From: Paraclostridium ghonii | Lineage (GTDB): Bacteria > Bacillota > Clostridia > Peptostreptococcales > Peptostreptococcaceae | Direction of reading: 5' to 3' | Assembly: GCF_023653455.1 (NCBI RefSeq) | Contig: NZ_JAKEDR010000019.1 | Coordinates: 1 to 29,173, forward strand | DNA: 29,173 bases | Part shown: in pieces, positions 23,779-29,173 of the stretch | Position numbering within the stretch: the stretch's first letter is position 1 | Layout: every line of letters begins with the position of its first letter | Notes under the pieces: model-generated | Databases searched by the model: none | Told to the model about the DNA's origin: nothing | The model's input: only the letters and a program-made list of their open reading frames with translations | Position numbers and translations under genes: made by a program

Positions 23779-23838
23779 CAATATTGAATCAAATTTGTTC
23801 TAGACATCACATGAGATATGAAAATGAGGTGAGTTAAT

Positions 23839-24618
23839 ATGAAAAAAGTTTATTTAGATCCTGGTCATGGAGGAATAGATTCAGGAGCTGTGGGAAATGG
23901 AATTCAAGAAAAGGATATAGTTTTATCTGTTGCTAAAAAAATAGAAGCAAAATTAAAAAAATGCAATTTAGAAATAAAAATGTCAAGAACAACAGATGCT
24001 TATAAAACTCTAGAATATAGAAGCACAGATGCAAACAGCTGGGGTGCACATTGTTTTGTTTCTATACACACAAATAGTTCAGATACAACTTCTGCACAAG
24101 GGGTAGAAACTTATTGTTATAAATTTGAGTATAGAGCCTTAGCAGACAAGGTTAATGCTGAAATAATAAACTCTGAAAATTATACTAAAAATAGAGGCGT
24201 AAAAGAAGGAAACTTCCATGTTGTAAGAGAGACTAATATGAGTGCTTGTTTAATAGAGCTAGCATTTATTTCTAATAGCGAAGATGTTAATTTACTTAAA
24301 AATAAACAAGAAGAATTTGCTGATTCCATTGCTAAAGGCATATGTAAGCATTTAGAAGTAGATTATATAGAGGATAATTTAACCCCGGCAAATGAAGGAT
24401 TCAAAAACGGGGACTACTCTGGGAAAAAAGCTAGAGTTATAGCTGATATTTTAAATGTTAGATATGATAGAGGAACTGAATGTGATGTAATAGGACAAGT
24501 TAAATGTGGAGATATAGTTAACTTACAATATTGCTTAAATGATTGGATAAGTATAGAAGGCTTTAATGGAAATAAAGGTCTTGGTTATGTTAAATGTAAT
24601 TATTTACAGTTATTATAA
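23839..24618 (+). CDS. N-acetylmuramoyl-L-alanine amidase with SH3-like wall-binding domain (endolysin type)
   Basis: This 259-aa peptidoglycan hydrolase has an N-terminal Amidase_3 domain (about 1-170) and a C-terminal SH3-like domain (about 193-259, KARVIADILNVR to LGYVKCNYLQLL). Zinc ligands are H10 in DPGHGG, E24, and H77 in SIHTNSS; the catalytic glutamate is E140 in CLIELAFISN. It cuts the amide bond between muramic acid and L-alanine. There is no signal peptide, so like phage endolysins it would need a holin or lysis to reach the wall; a BhlA/UviB holin-like gene lies 1.5 kb downstream. GAGGTGAG provides the ribosome binding site. Its place after the toxin genes suggests a role in toxin release. 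Confidence 0.92.
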   Translation: MKKVYLDPGHGGIDSGAVGNGIQEKDIVLSVAKKIEAKLKKCNLEIKMSRTTDAYKTLEYRSTDANSWGAHCFVSIHTNSSDTTSAQGVETYCYKFEYRALADKVNAEIINSENYTKNRGVKEGNFHVVRETNMSACLIELAFISNSEDVNLLKNKQEEFADSIAKGICKHLEVDYIEDNLTPANEGFKNGDYSGKKARVIADILNVRYDRGTECDVIGQVKCGDIVNLQYCLNDWISIEGFNGNKGLGYVKCNYLQLL

Positions 24619-24677
24619 AAAATTACATTAAAAAGCTAGTTAACAAATATATAAGGCTCAAGTAATTGTGTTCTGAT

Positions 24678-24713
24678 AGAGATAATCTCAAATGAGTAGA
24701 TTATCTCTATTTT
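24678..24713 (+). terminator. Terminator after the amidase gene
   Basis: AGAGATAATCT (24678-24688) pairs with AGATTATCTCT (24698-24708), followed by ATTTTTAT. Confidence 0.82.
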
Positions 24714-24893
24714 TATATAGTTAAATTTTAGGTTTTGTTAGACATTTTTGCTATTAATAATATTAAAAATAGATTACAGTATAGATATTCACTATGATTC
24801 AAGAACTTTTATAGAAATGATGGCCTAAATTATGCAAAAGTATATTATTACAACTTAAGAAATCTTAAGAATTACTTATAATTTATTTAAGAT

Positions 24894-24932
24894 ATATATT
24901 TTAGAATAAGTTTATGTACTTATTCTAAAATA
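24894..24932. repeat. Perfect inverted repeat upstream of the metallophosphoesterase gene
   Basis: TATATTTTAGAATAAGT and its complement ACTTATTCTAAAATATA flank a loop of about 6 nt, and the right arm ends about 10 nt before the AAGGAG ribosome binding site. It could be an operator or an attenuator hairpin. Confidence 0.6.
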
Positions 24933-24957
24933 TATAATTATAACAAGGAGAATATCA

Positions 24958-25971
24958 ATGCAGAAGAAGTTTTTAAAAATAATATTATGTTTGGGAATAG
25001 TGACATTATTTGTCCTTGCTTATTATATAGCAAAAGATAATAATTCAATAGCTGTTGATAATGTTGTTATGAAACATAAAGATTTACCGAAGAATTTTGA
25101 AGGATATAAAATACTTCAAATAAGTGATTTGCATGGAAGAGAATTTGGTAAAAATCAAGAAAAGTTAATAAATCAAATAAATGAGTTAGATTATGATTTA
25201 GTACTATTTACTGGTGATTATGTGGATAAAAATAAAGATTTAAAACCATTAGAAGACTTGTTAAAAGGAATTAATGATGATATACCAAAGTATTTCGTTT
25301 TAGGAAATGCAGATGGATATTCAGGAATTAATGAATTAGTAAAAGGTCATCCGTTTTTTGATTTATTTACTAAGTATAATGTGAAAAGCTTAGATTATAT
25401 AGGTGATGAGATAAAAAAAGATAATGAATCAATTTGGTTAACACCTCGTGAATATCATTTATATGATGATATAGATAAAAGTATATCAGAACTTTCTAAC
25501 GTAGGAGAAGGAGAGGGTGTGGATCAAGAAAGACTAAAACTAGAACAAGAATTATTGTACGAAAGATATAAATTTGGACAAGAATATAGTAATGCTAAAA
25601 ATCCATTTTCTATAAATGTAACACATCAAAGCGTTGACATTGATAAGTTTCCTCAAATAATAAAAAATCTAAAAGAAATGCAATCTAAGGATGAAGATGA
25701 TAATTTAGGAATGCAAAATAAAACCATTGATTGGAACATGAGTATATCGGGTCATACACATGGAGGACAAGTTAGGATGCCATTTATAGGAGCTGTTGCT
25801 TCTCCTAACTCTGGATTTTTCCCTGGTGAAATGAATATTAAAGGTGTACATTATTATGGAGGAAGAACACAATATGTTAATTCTGGATTAGGGGCTAGTG
25901 GTCCTAAATTTCTAAGATTTAGAGTATTTAATACTCCATCAGTAGGGTTAATTGAACTAAAGGGGCAATAA
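24958..25971 (+). CDS. Membrane-anchored calcineurin-like metallophosphoesterase
   Basis: This 337-aa protein has an N-terminal membrane helix (about 6-23) and then a metallophosphoesterase domain facing outward. Metal-binding motifs occur in order: QISDLHG (D57, H59), FTGDYVD (GD at 86-87), LGNADG near 115-120 (the usual GNHE is altered to GNAD), VTHQS, and SGHTHGG (H266, H268). This fits the YkuE/YaeI-like family, some members of which dephosphorylate lipid-linked or nucleotide substrates. AAGGAG precedes the ATG and strong terminators flank the gene, so it is a single unit. No specific tie to the toxins is visible. The replaced His in GNADG is a feature of this branch or may alter activity. 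Confidence 0.85.
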   Translation: MQKKFLKIILCLGIVTLFVLAYYIAKDNNSIAVDNVVMKHKDLPKNFEGYKILQISDLHGREFGKNQEKLINQINELDYDLVLFTGDYVDKNKDLKPLEDLLKGINDDIPKYFVLGNADGYSGINELVKGHPFFDLFTKYNVKSLDYIGDEIKKDNESIWLTPREYHLYDDIDKSISELSNVGEGEGVDQERLKLEQELLYERYKFGQEYSNAKNPFSINVTHQSVDIDKFPQIIKNLKEMQSKDEDDNLGMQNKTIDWNMSISGHTHGGQVRMPFIGAVASPNSGFFPGEMNIKGVHYYGGRTQYVNSGLGASGPKFLRFRVFNTPSVGLIELKGQ

Positions 25972-25987
25972 TTTTAATAATATTAAT

Positions 25988-26025
25988 AAAAAGTCTTAGG
26001 TTTTATATAAAATCTAAGACTTTTT
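25988..26025 (+). terminator. Terminator after the metallophosphoesterase gene
   Basis: AAAAAGTCTTAG pairs with CTAAGACTTTTT around a short AT loop; its A and T tails make it bidirectional. Confidence 0.85.
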
Positions 26026-26092
26026 AACTATTTTAGATGCTTTATTTATTTTTGACTACGATAATGTATAAAAGAATTAAATTTTAAATATA

Positions 26093-26125
26093 GGGTTTAC
26101 AATTAAGCTATATAAATCCTTTTTT
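26093..26125 (+). promoter_or_regulatory. BotR-type promoter of the holin-like gene
   Basis: GGGTTTACA (26093-26101) is followed after 18 nt ending AAATCC by TTTTTT (26120-26125) and ATAAT. It has the same GGG, TTTACA and TCC-T-run features as the cry and sigma promoters, 61 nt before the ATG. Confidence 0.7.
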
Positions 26126-26161
26126 ATAATAAAGAGAGTTTATAAATGAGGAGGGTAAGAA

Positions 26162-26395
26162 ATGAGCAATGAACTTTTTGAAATGGCATCAACTCAAGGG
26201 GTTTGGGCCATACTTTCTGTTTCTTTAATTTTTTATATACTAAAGGCTCAAGAAAAAAGAGATGAGATACAAGAAAAAAGAGAAGAAAAATATCAAAGAA
26301 TAATAGAAAATATGACTGATCGATTAGAAGTACTTACACATTTATCTGATGATGTAAATGAAATAAAATCCAAACTAAATAAAGCTATTGATTAA
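26162..26395 (+). CDS. uviB: UviB/BhlA-family holin-like protein
   Basis: This 77-aa protein has one membrane helix (about 13-28, GVWAILSVSLIFYIL), then a long charged coiled-coil tail rich in Lys and Glu with EKREEKYQRIIENMTDRLE. This is the classic layout of BhlA/UviB holin-like proteins. UviB accompanies the UviA sigma factor in the bacteriocin operon of a C. perfringens plasmid, and TcdE-type holins accompany TcdR. Here a UviA-like sigma gene and a matching promoter motif make the same partnership likely. GAGGAGGG is the ribosome binding site. It could help release the BoNT-like and Cry toxins, which lack signal peptides, or the amidase. This role is inference from family and promoter. 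Confidence 0.88.
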   Translation: MSNELFEMASTQGVWAILSVSLIFYILKAQEKRDEIQEKREEKYQRIIENMTDRLEVLTHLSDDVNEIKSKLNKAID

Positions 26396-26441
26396 CAAAA
26401 TGTTATTATACTAATAGGAAAGTACTATAATAGGTTAAATA

Positions 26442-26510
26442 ATGAAAAATTCATATAAAGTGTTTGAAAGGATTGTTAATCTAATAGTAAAGGTTTTATT
26501 CAATGTATAG
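26442..26510 (+). CDS. Possible 22-aa amphipathic peptide
   Basis: ATG at 26442 opens 22 codons with alternating charged and hydrophobic residues (KVFERIVNLIVKVLFNV), reminiscent of small membrane-active peptides. There is no real ribosome binding site (TAGG only), though a TATAAT lies just upstream. Weak support. Confidence 0.2.
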   Translation: MKNSYKVFERIVNLIVKVLFNV

Positions 26511-26833
26511 GTATATATACAAATTTAAAACCCAAAAAACACTAACAGAGAACTGGAGTGAGTTTTCTCTTTGTTAGAGAATAAAAAATATATATGATAA
26601 TAATCATAATTTTCTCAACATACATACAAATTTTACCAAAATTTTAACGAAATAAGAAACTGCAGATTTGTATCTAGATATTCTTCTTAATTAAATTAAA
26701 ATATTTTCATAGCTATTTCAAGGGTTTTAGAAAGTTTAGTTTTATTTTTACTTAGTATTAACTTAAATAAAACAAAGATTTTTAATATTCTGATGATAAT
26801 TTTTAAAATACTTATAAAAATATTAAAATAAAC

Positions 26834-26863
26834 TTGACCTTGAAAACAAGGGAAAAATATTTT
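26834..26863 (+). promoter_or_regulatory. Conserved promoter-like block with CCTTG-CAAGG dyad, copy 1
   Basis: TTGACC (26834-26839) lies 18 nt before TATTTT (26858-26863). Overlapping it is the dyad CCTTGAAAACAAGG (26838-26851). Copy 2 is at 27549-27578. The -10 is only 8 nt from the ribosome binding site, so the leader would be very short, or the dyad serves another purpose. Confidence 0.45.
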
Positions 26864-26883
26864 ATTAACTGGAGGTAATGTTT

Positions 26884-27015
26884 ATGTGGACTGCAATATT
26901 AGCTTTTGTAGCGCAATATGGATTTAAGGCAATTATGTGGTGTTGGGATAACAAAGATATGTTAATAAGTTTAGGTATGGGAGCATTCGATTTCATAAGA
27001 AAAATATTTGGTTAA
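26884..27015 (+). CDS. Leaderless class II bacteriocin, aureocin A53/lacticin Q-like, copy 1
   Basis: This 43-aa peptide, too short for most gene finders, begins MWTAILAFVAQYGFKAIMW and ends FDFIRKIFG. The YGxKAxxWxW-NK/R core and the C-terminal KIxG match leaderless bacteriocins such as lacticin Q and aureocin A53, which are secreted without a leader and kill by membrane disruption. Trp and Lys content and the absence of a double-glycine leader fit. An ATG two codons upstream (26878) is in frame, but GGAGG (26871-26875) is only 2 nt from it and 8 nt from 26884, so 26884 is the start. A hairpin terminator follows. Compared with copy 2 it has a Cys and an Asp-Asn-Lys where copy 2 has Ala-Asn-Arg. 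Confidence 0.85.
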   Translation: MWTAILAFVAQYGFKAIMWCWDNKDMLISLGMGAFDFIRKIFG

Positions 27016-27598
27016 AAACTAAATGCATAATAAAAAAAACTGCTATCCAATTTAGGGTAGCAGTTTTTTTATGTATTTAGAAAAAAATTATAAGAAGGTA
27101 TAGAATTAACTTTTAACTTTAAAAATGATTATTTAGGGTATTCATCACAAAATACTACATTCTAAAAAAATGAGAACTCCATATTTTGTAATATTTAAAT
27201 ACAAAGTTATAACTATATCTAGTAAATTATGATATAATCGTTCAGGTTGATAGGGGGAACCTACTATCAAATAAATTTAGAAAAAAGATATTAAATAAAA
27301 AATAAATATGATAATAATAATAATTTTAGCAGGAAATATACGAAAATTACCAATATTCTTATAAAACAAAAATCTATTCGGTTTGTATTCACATATATTA
27401 CTTAATTAAATTCTAATGTTTTTATAGTAATTCCAATGGTTTTAGTGAATTTATTTTTATTGTTATTTAGTATTAATTTAAATTAGGCAAAGGATTTCAA
27501 TATTCTTATAATCATTTTAAAAATACTTATAAAAATATTAAAATGAACTTGACCTTGAAAACAAGGGAAAAATATTTTATTAACTGGAGGTAATGTTT
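27016..27598 (+). other. Spacer between the two bacteriocin genes
   Basis: These 583 nt contain the terminator of copy 1, a TATAAT near 27231, a hairpin with arms TTGATAG (27247-27253) and CTATCAA (27264-27270) just downstream of it, and the duplicated leader of copy 2. No coding frame is supported. Confidence 0.5.
27033..27070 (+). terminator. Terminator of bacteriocin copy 1
   Basis: AAAAAAACTGCTATCC pairs with GGGTAGCAGTTTTTTT (one U-G pair), with A and T tails; bidirectional in form. Confidence 0.85.
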
Positions 27599-27730
27599 AT
27601 GTGGACTGCAATATTAGATTTTGTATGGAATTATGGATTAAAAGCTGTTACTTGGGCTTGGGCTAACAGAGATATGTTATTAAGTTTAGGTGTAGAAGTA
27701 TTTGATTTCATAAGAAAAATATTTGGATAA
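27599..27730 (+). CDS. Leaderless class II bacteriocin, aureocin A53/lacticin Q-like, copy 2
   Basis: This second 43-aa peptide begins MWTAILDFVWNYGLKAV and contains YGLKAVTWAWANRD, very close to the lacticin Q segment YGSKAVQWAWANKG, and ends FDFIRKIFG like copy 1. Roughly two thirds of its residues match copy 1, with the first six and last nine conserved. GGAGG lies 8 nt upstream, and an in-frame ATG at 27593 is again too close to it. Two-peptide or paralogous leaderless bacteriocins are known in this class, so the pair may act together. The ABC genes just downstream are the likely transport and immunity system. Confidence 0.88.
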   Translation: MWTAILDFVWNYGLKAVTWAWANRDMLLSLGVEVFDFIRKIFG

Positions 27731-27746
27731 AACTTAATACATAATT

Positions 27747-27789
27747 AAAAGTAAAACTGTTATCCAACTGAGATTGCAGTTTTACTTTT
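27747..27789 (+). terminator. Terminator of bacteriocin copy 2
   Basis: AAAAGTAAAACTG (27747-27759) pairs with CAGTTTTACTTTT (27777-27789), 13 bp perfect, with a T-run after it. Read-through would be needed to reach the ABC genes. Confidence 0.85.
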
Positions 27790-27846
27790 TTAATATTATG
27801 TAAATAAAAAATCAAACATCATATTATTCGAAAGGATTTAACTAAT

Positions 27847-28494
27847 ATGTTTATAAATAAAATTTCACATAAATATCCTACATTTTCTTTAAATGTAGAA
27901 AACTTAAATTTAGAAAAAAATTCTATAATTGGACTTTTAGGAGAGAATGGAGCAGGGAAAAGTACTCTAATGAACATTCTTTCTGGATATATAAAACCTA
28001 TTGGTAATTTTAGCGTTGAAAATTGGAGTGATACATCAATACTATATATTCCTTCGGATTTAGATGCATATGAATACCTTACTGTTGAGGAATTTATAAC
28101 CCTTATTATTAAATACTCAAAAACAAATATTTCTGTAAATGATATACTTGAGAAAGTTGATATGAAAGATAAAAAGGATTCATTAATAGAAAAATTATCA
28201 TTAGGTATGAAAAAAAAATTAACTTTAATTCCAGTGTTTTTAAAAGACTATGATTTAATTATTTTAGATGAACCATTTAATAGTATTGATTTAGCATATA
28301 TATCTACATTAAAAAAATTTATTTCATCGTTAAAAGAAAAATCTACTATTTTAATATCATCACATATACTAGATACTTTAGCTGATATATGTGATAAATT
28401 TGTACTTTTACAAAATGGTAATTTAAAGAAAGAATTGATAAACAAAAAAGACATATTAAATTTGGAGAGTGAGATCTTTGATAGAAGTATTTAA
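27847..28494 (+). CDS. ABC transporter ATP-binding protein, likely bacteriocin immunity/export
   Basis: This 215-aa ATPase has Walker A GENGAGKST (32-40), signature LSLGMKKKL near 116-124, Walker B LIILDEPFNSID near 136-147 and H-loop ISSHILDTL. It is short, with no C-terminal extension. CGAAAGGATT is the ribosome binding site. The next gene, a membrane protein, starts inside its 3' end, so the two form one transporter. In leaderless bacteriocin loci an ABC pair of this type exports the peptide and protects the producer; that function is inferred from the two bacteriocin genes 120-960 nt upstream. Confidence 0.87.
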   Translation: MFINKISHKYPTFSLNVENLNLEKNSIIGLLGENGAGKSTLMNILSGYIKPIGNFSVENWSDTSILYIPSDLDAYEYLTVEEFITLIIKYSKTNISVNDILEKVDMKDKKDSLIEKLSLGMKKKLTLIPVFLKDYDLIILDEPFNSIDLAYISTLKKFISSLKEKSTILISSHILDTLADICDKFVLLQNGNLKKELINKKDILNLESEIFDRSI

Positions 28495-29173
28495 GTTAAA
28501 TATAGAAATAGTTAGACAAAGATTTAAGATATATGGTTTTTTTAACATTGTAACTTTATTTGCTGTTATATCAGCTATATTGTTTGGATTAAAGTTTGCT
28601 CAGTTTAAAATAGGTCATTACAATGAACTGACAGTGCTTTTAACAGCAATTATATTAGCTATGTCTTTTGAAGGTGTAATTCCTAAAAAATTAGAAAAAA
28701 AAATATTTAATGTAAAGACATATTTTAATAAATTAGATTTTAAGAGTATTGAAAACTTTTATATGTATAAAAATTTAGGATTATTATATATTTTATTAAC
28801 TTTTGTAATAATACCTTTAGACTTAAACTACTTTGGAAATTTTATATTTTTTTTAATGAGTTCAAGTTTAATAATTTGTTTACAACTGGCAATTAAAAGT
28901 AAACTTACAAACGAAAAATACACTACAGTTTCATCGATAATAAAGGCTCTATTATTAGTTACAAGCTATGCTTATACCCATGAGGCTTTTGTTATTCCCT
29001 TTGATGAAATTTTAAATATATATACTATAATTTTATATTTAATTATTTCTGGTTTTTTAATAAAAAGTTCATTTAGATTACTATATAATGAAAGTAATAC
29101 TAAAAATAATTTATATTTTCTTAATTTATCACAAAAAATATTTAAAGTTATTCCTAACAGAGATTTAATATGT
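28478..29173 (+). CDS. ABC permease-like membrane protein, truncated by the window end
   Basis: The frame starts at TTG 28478, overlapping the ATPase gene by 17 nt, with GGAGAGTGAG as the ribosome binding site, and stays open for 232 codons to the last base of the window. Residues 1-30 are amphipathic, and hydrophobic segments follow near 22-38, 50-66, 100-118, 120-140, 160-175 and 185-205. No ATPase or protease motif is present. It is most likely the membrane subunit for the ATPase encoded just upstream, as in the other ATPase-permease pairs of this window. The 3' end is outside the window, so full length and family cannot be settled. Confidence 0.75.
   Translation, partial: MIEVFKLNIEIVRQRFKIYGFFNIVTLFAVISAILFGLKFAQFKIGHYNELTVLLTAIILAMSFEGVIPKKLEKKIFNVKTYFNKLDFKSIENFYMYKNLGLLYILLTFVIIPLDLNYFGNFIFFLMSSSLIICLQLAIKSKLTNEKYTTVSSIIKALLLVTSYAYTHEAFVIPFDEILNIYTIILYLIISGFLIKSSFRLLYNESNTKNNLYFLNLSQKIFKVIPNRDLIC

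Larger units (their letters stand above)
23517..23838 (+). other. Intergenic region after the heavy chain
   Basis: These 322 nt hold a possible small frame (23665-23733) and a strong terminator (23735-23776). No other gene or repeat is seen. The amidase gene beyond the terminator therefore needs its own promoter, which I could not pick out in the 60 nt remaining. Confidence 0.45.
24619..24957 (+). other. Intergenic region with terminator and upstream palindrome
   Basis: These 339 nt contain the amidase terminator (24678-24713) and a perfect 17-bp inverted repeat close to the next ribosome binding site (24894-24932). No coding frame with a ribosome binding site is seen. Confidence 0.45.
26396..26883 (+). 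other. Upstream region of the first bacteriocin gene
   Basis: These 488 nt hold a TATAAT at 26426-26431, a weak 22-codon frame (26442-26510), a hairpin with arms near 26543 and 26575 (CTAACAGAGAA with TTCTCTTTGTTAG), and the left part of a tandem duplication that recurs 715 bp downstream. No other gene is seen. Confidence 0.5.
26581..27789 (+). repeat. Tandem duplication of a bacteriocin unit (period 715 bp)
   Basis: Sequence from about 26581 to 27070 recurs at about 27296-27789, covering upstream leader, gene and terminator. Identity is patchy in the leader, complete over 72 nt (26831-26902 equals 27546-27617) across the promoter-like zone, ribosome binding site and first codons, and lower in the rest of the gene. 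This indicates an old duplication with selective conservation of the control block. Confidence 0.85.

Noticed and set aside
1..29173. CRISPR arrays, tRNA or rRNA genes
   Set aside because: No regularly spaced repeats with unique spacers were seen, and no tRNA- or rRNA-like GC-richer stretches were recognised by eye.

Overview
The window is AT-rich clostridial DNA with strong AGGAGG-type ribosome binding sites, low-GC codon use and many hairpin terminators. It is probably part of a plasmid: it carries a ParA ATPase with a small RHH-type partner, an HTH/RHH replication-like regulator beside 11-bp-phased TAGCTTACA repeats, and a serine recombinase. The toxin content resembles the Paraclostridium/Paeniclostridium group. 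From memory, BoNT-like genes are known there, such as PMP1 of P. bifermentans and loci in P. ghonii, and so are clostridial Cry16/Cry17 toxins. I could not check the species.

Layout. 14-2398 (-): ABC export pair. 2771-4805 (+): AgrA/AgrC-like LytTR regulator and GHKL kinase, the kinase broken by a frameshift in an A10 tract and followed by two VirR-like boxes exactly 21 bp apart. 5226-11464 (+): an apparent radical-SAM RiPP cluster with a 28-aa two-cysteine precursor, SPASM radical SAM enzyme, ABC ATPase and permease, CPBP protease, small membrane protein and ABC exporter. 11894-15812: plasmid maintenance block (HTH/RHH protein, serine recombinase, class II Fic protein, ParA and partner). 16009-23516: toxin island. 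23839-26395: amidase, metallophosphoesterase and UviB/BhlA holin-like protein. 26884-29173: two tandemly duplicated leaderless bacteriocins of the aureocin A53/lacticin Q type, then an ABC ATPase and a truncated permease.

The toxin island is the main discovery. A botulinum-neurotoxin-like protein is encoded as two separate genes, a zinc-protease light chain (19377-20555) and a translocation plus receptor-binding heavy chain (21000-23516). The break falls where classical BoNT is proteolytically nicked. The light chain keeps its C-terminal cysteine, but the heavy chain has none at its N-terminus, so the usual interchain disulfide cannot form in the usual place. A three-domain Cry delta-endotoxin gene (minus strand) and a BotR/TcdR/UviA-type sigma factor lie immediately upstream. 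No NTNH, HA, OrfX or P47 gene is present.

A shared promoter motif (GGGTTTACA, 17-18 nt, T-rich -10 preceded by TCC) occurs before the cry gene, the sigma gene itself and the uviB-like gene; a one-base variant precedes the light chain and a weaker version precedes the heavy chain. I infer one sigma regulon that couples a split BoNT-like toxin, a Cry toxin and a holin-like release function. The Cry partner suggests an invertebrate target, which is inference only.
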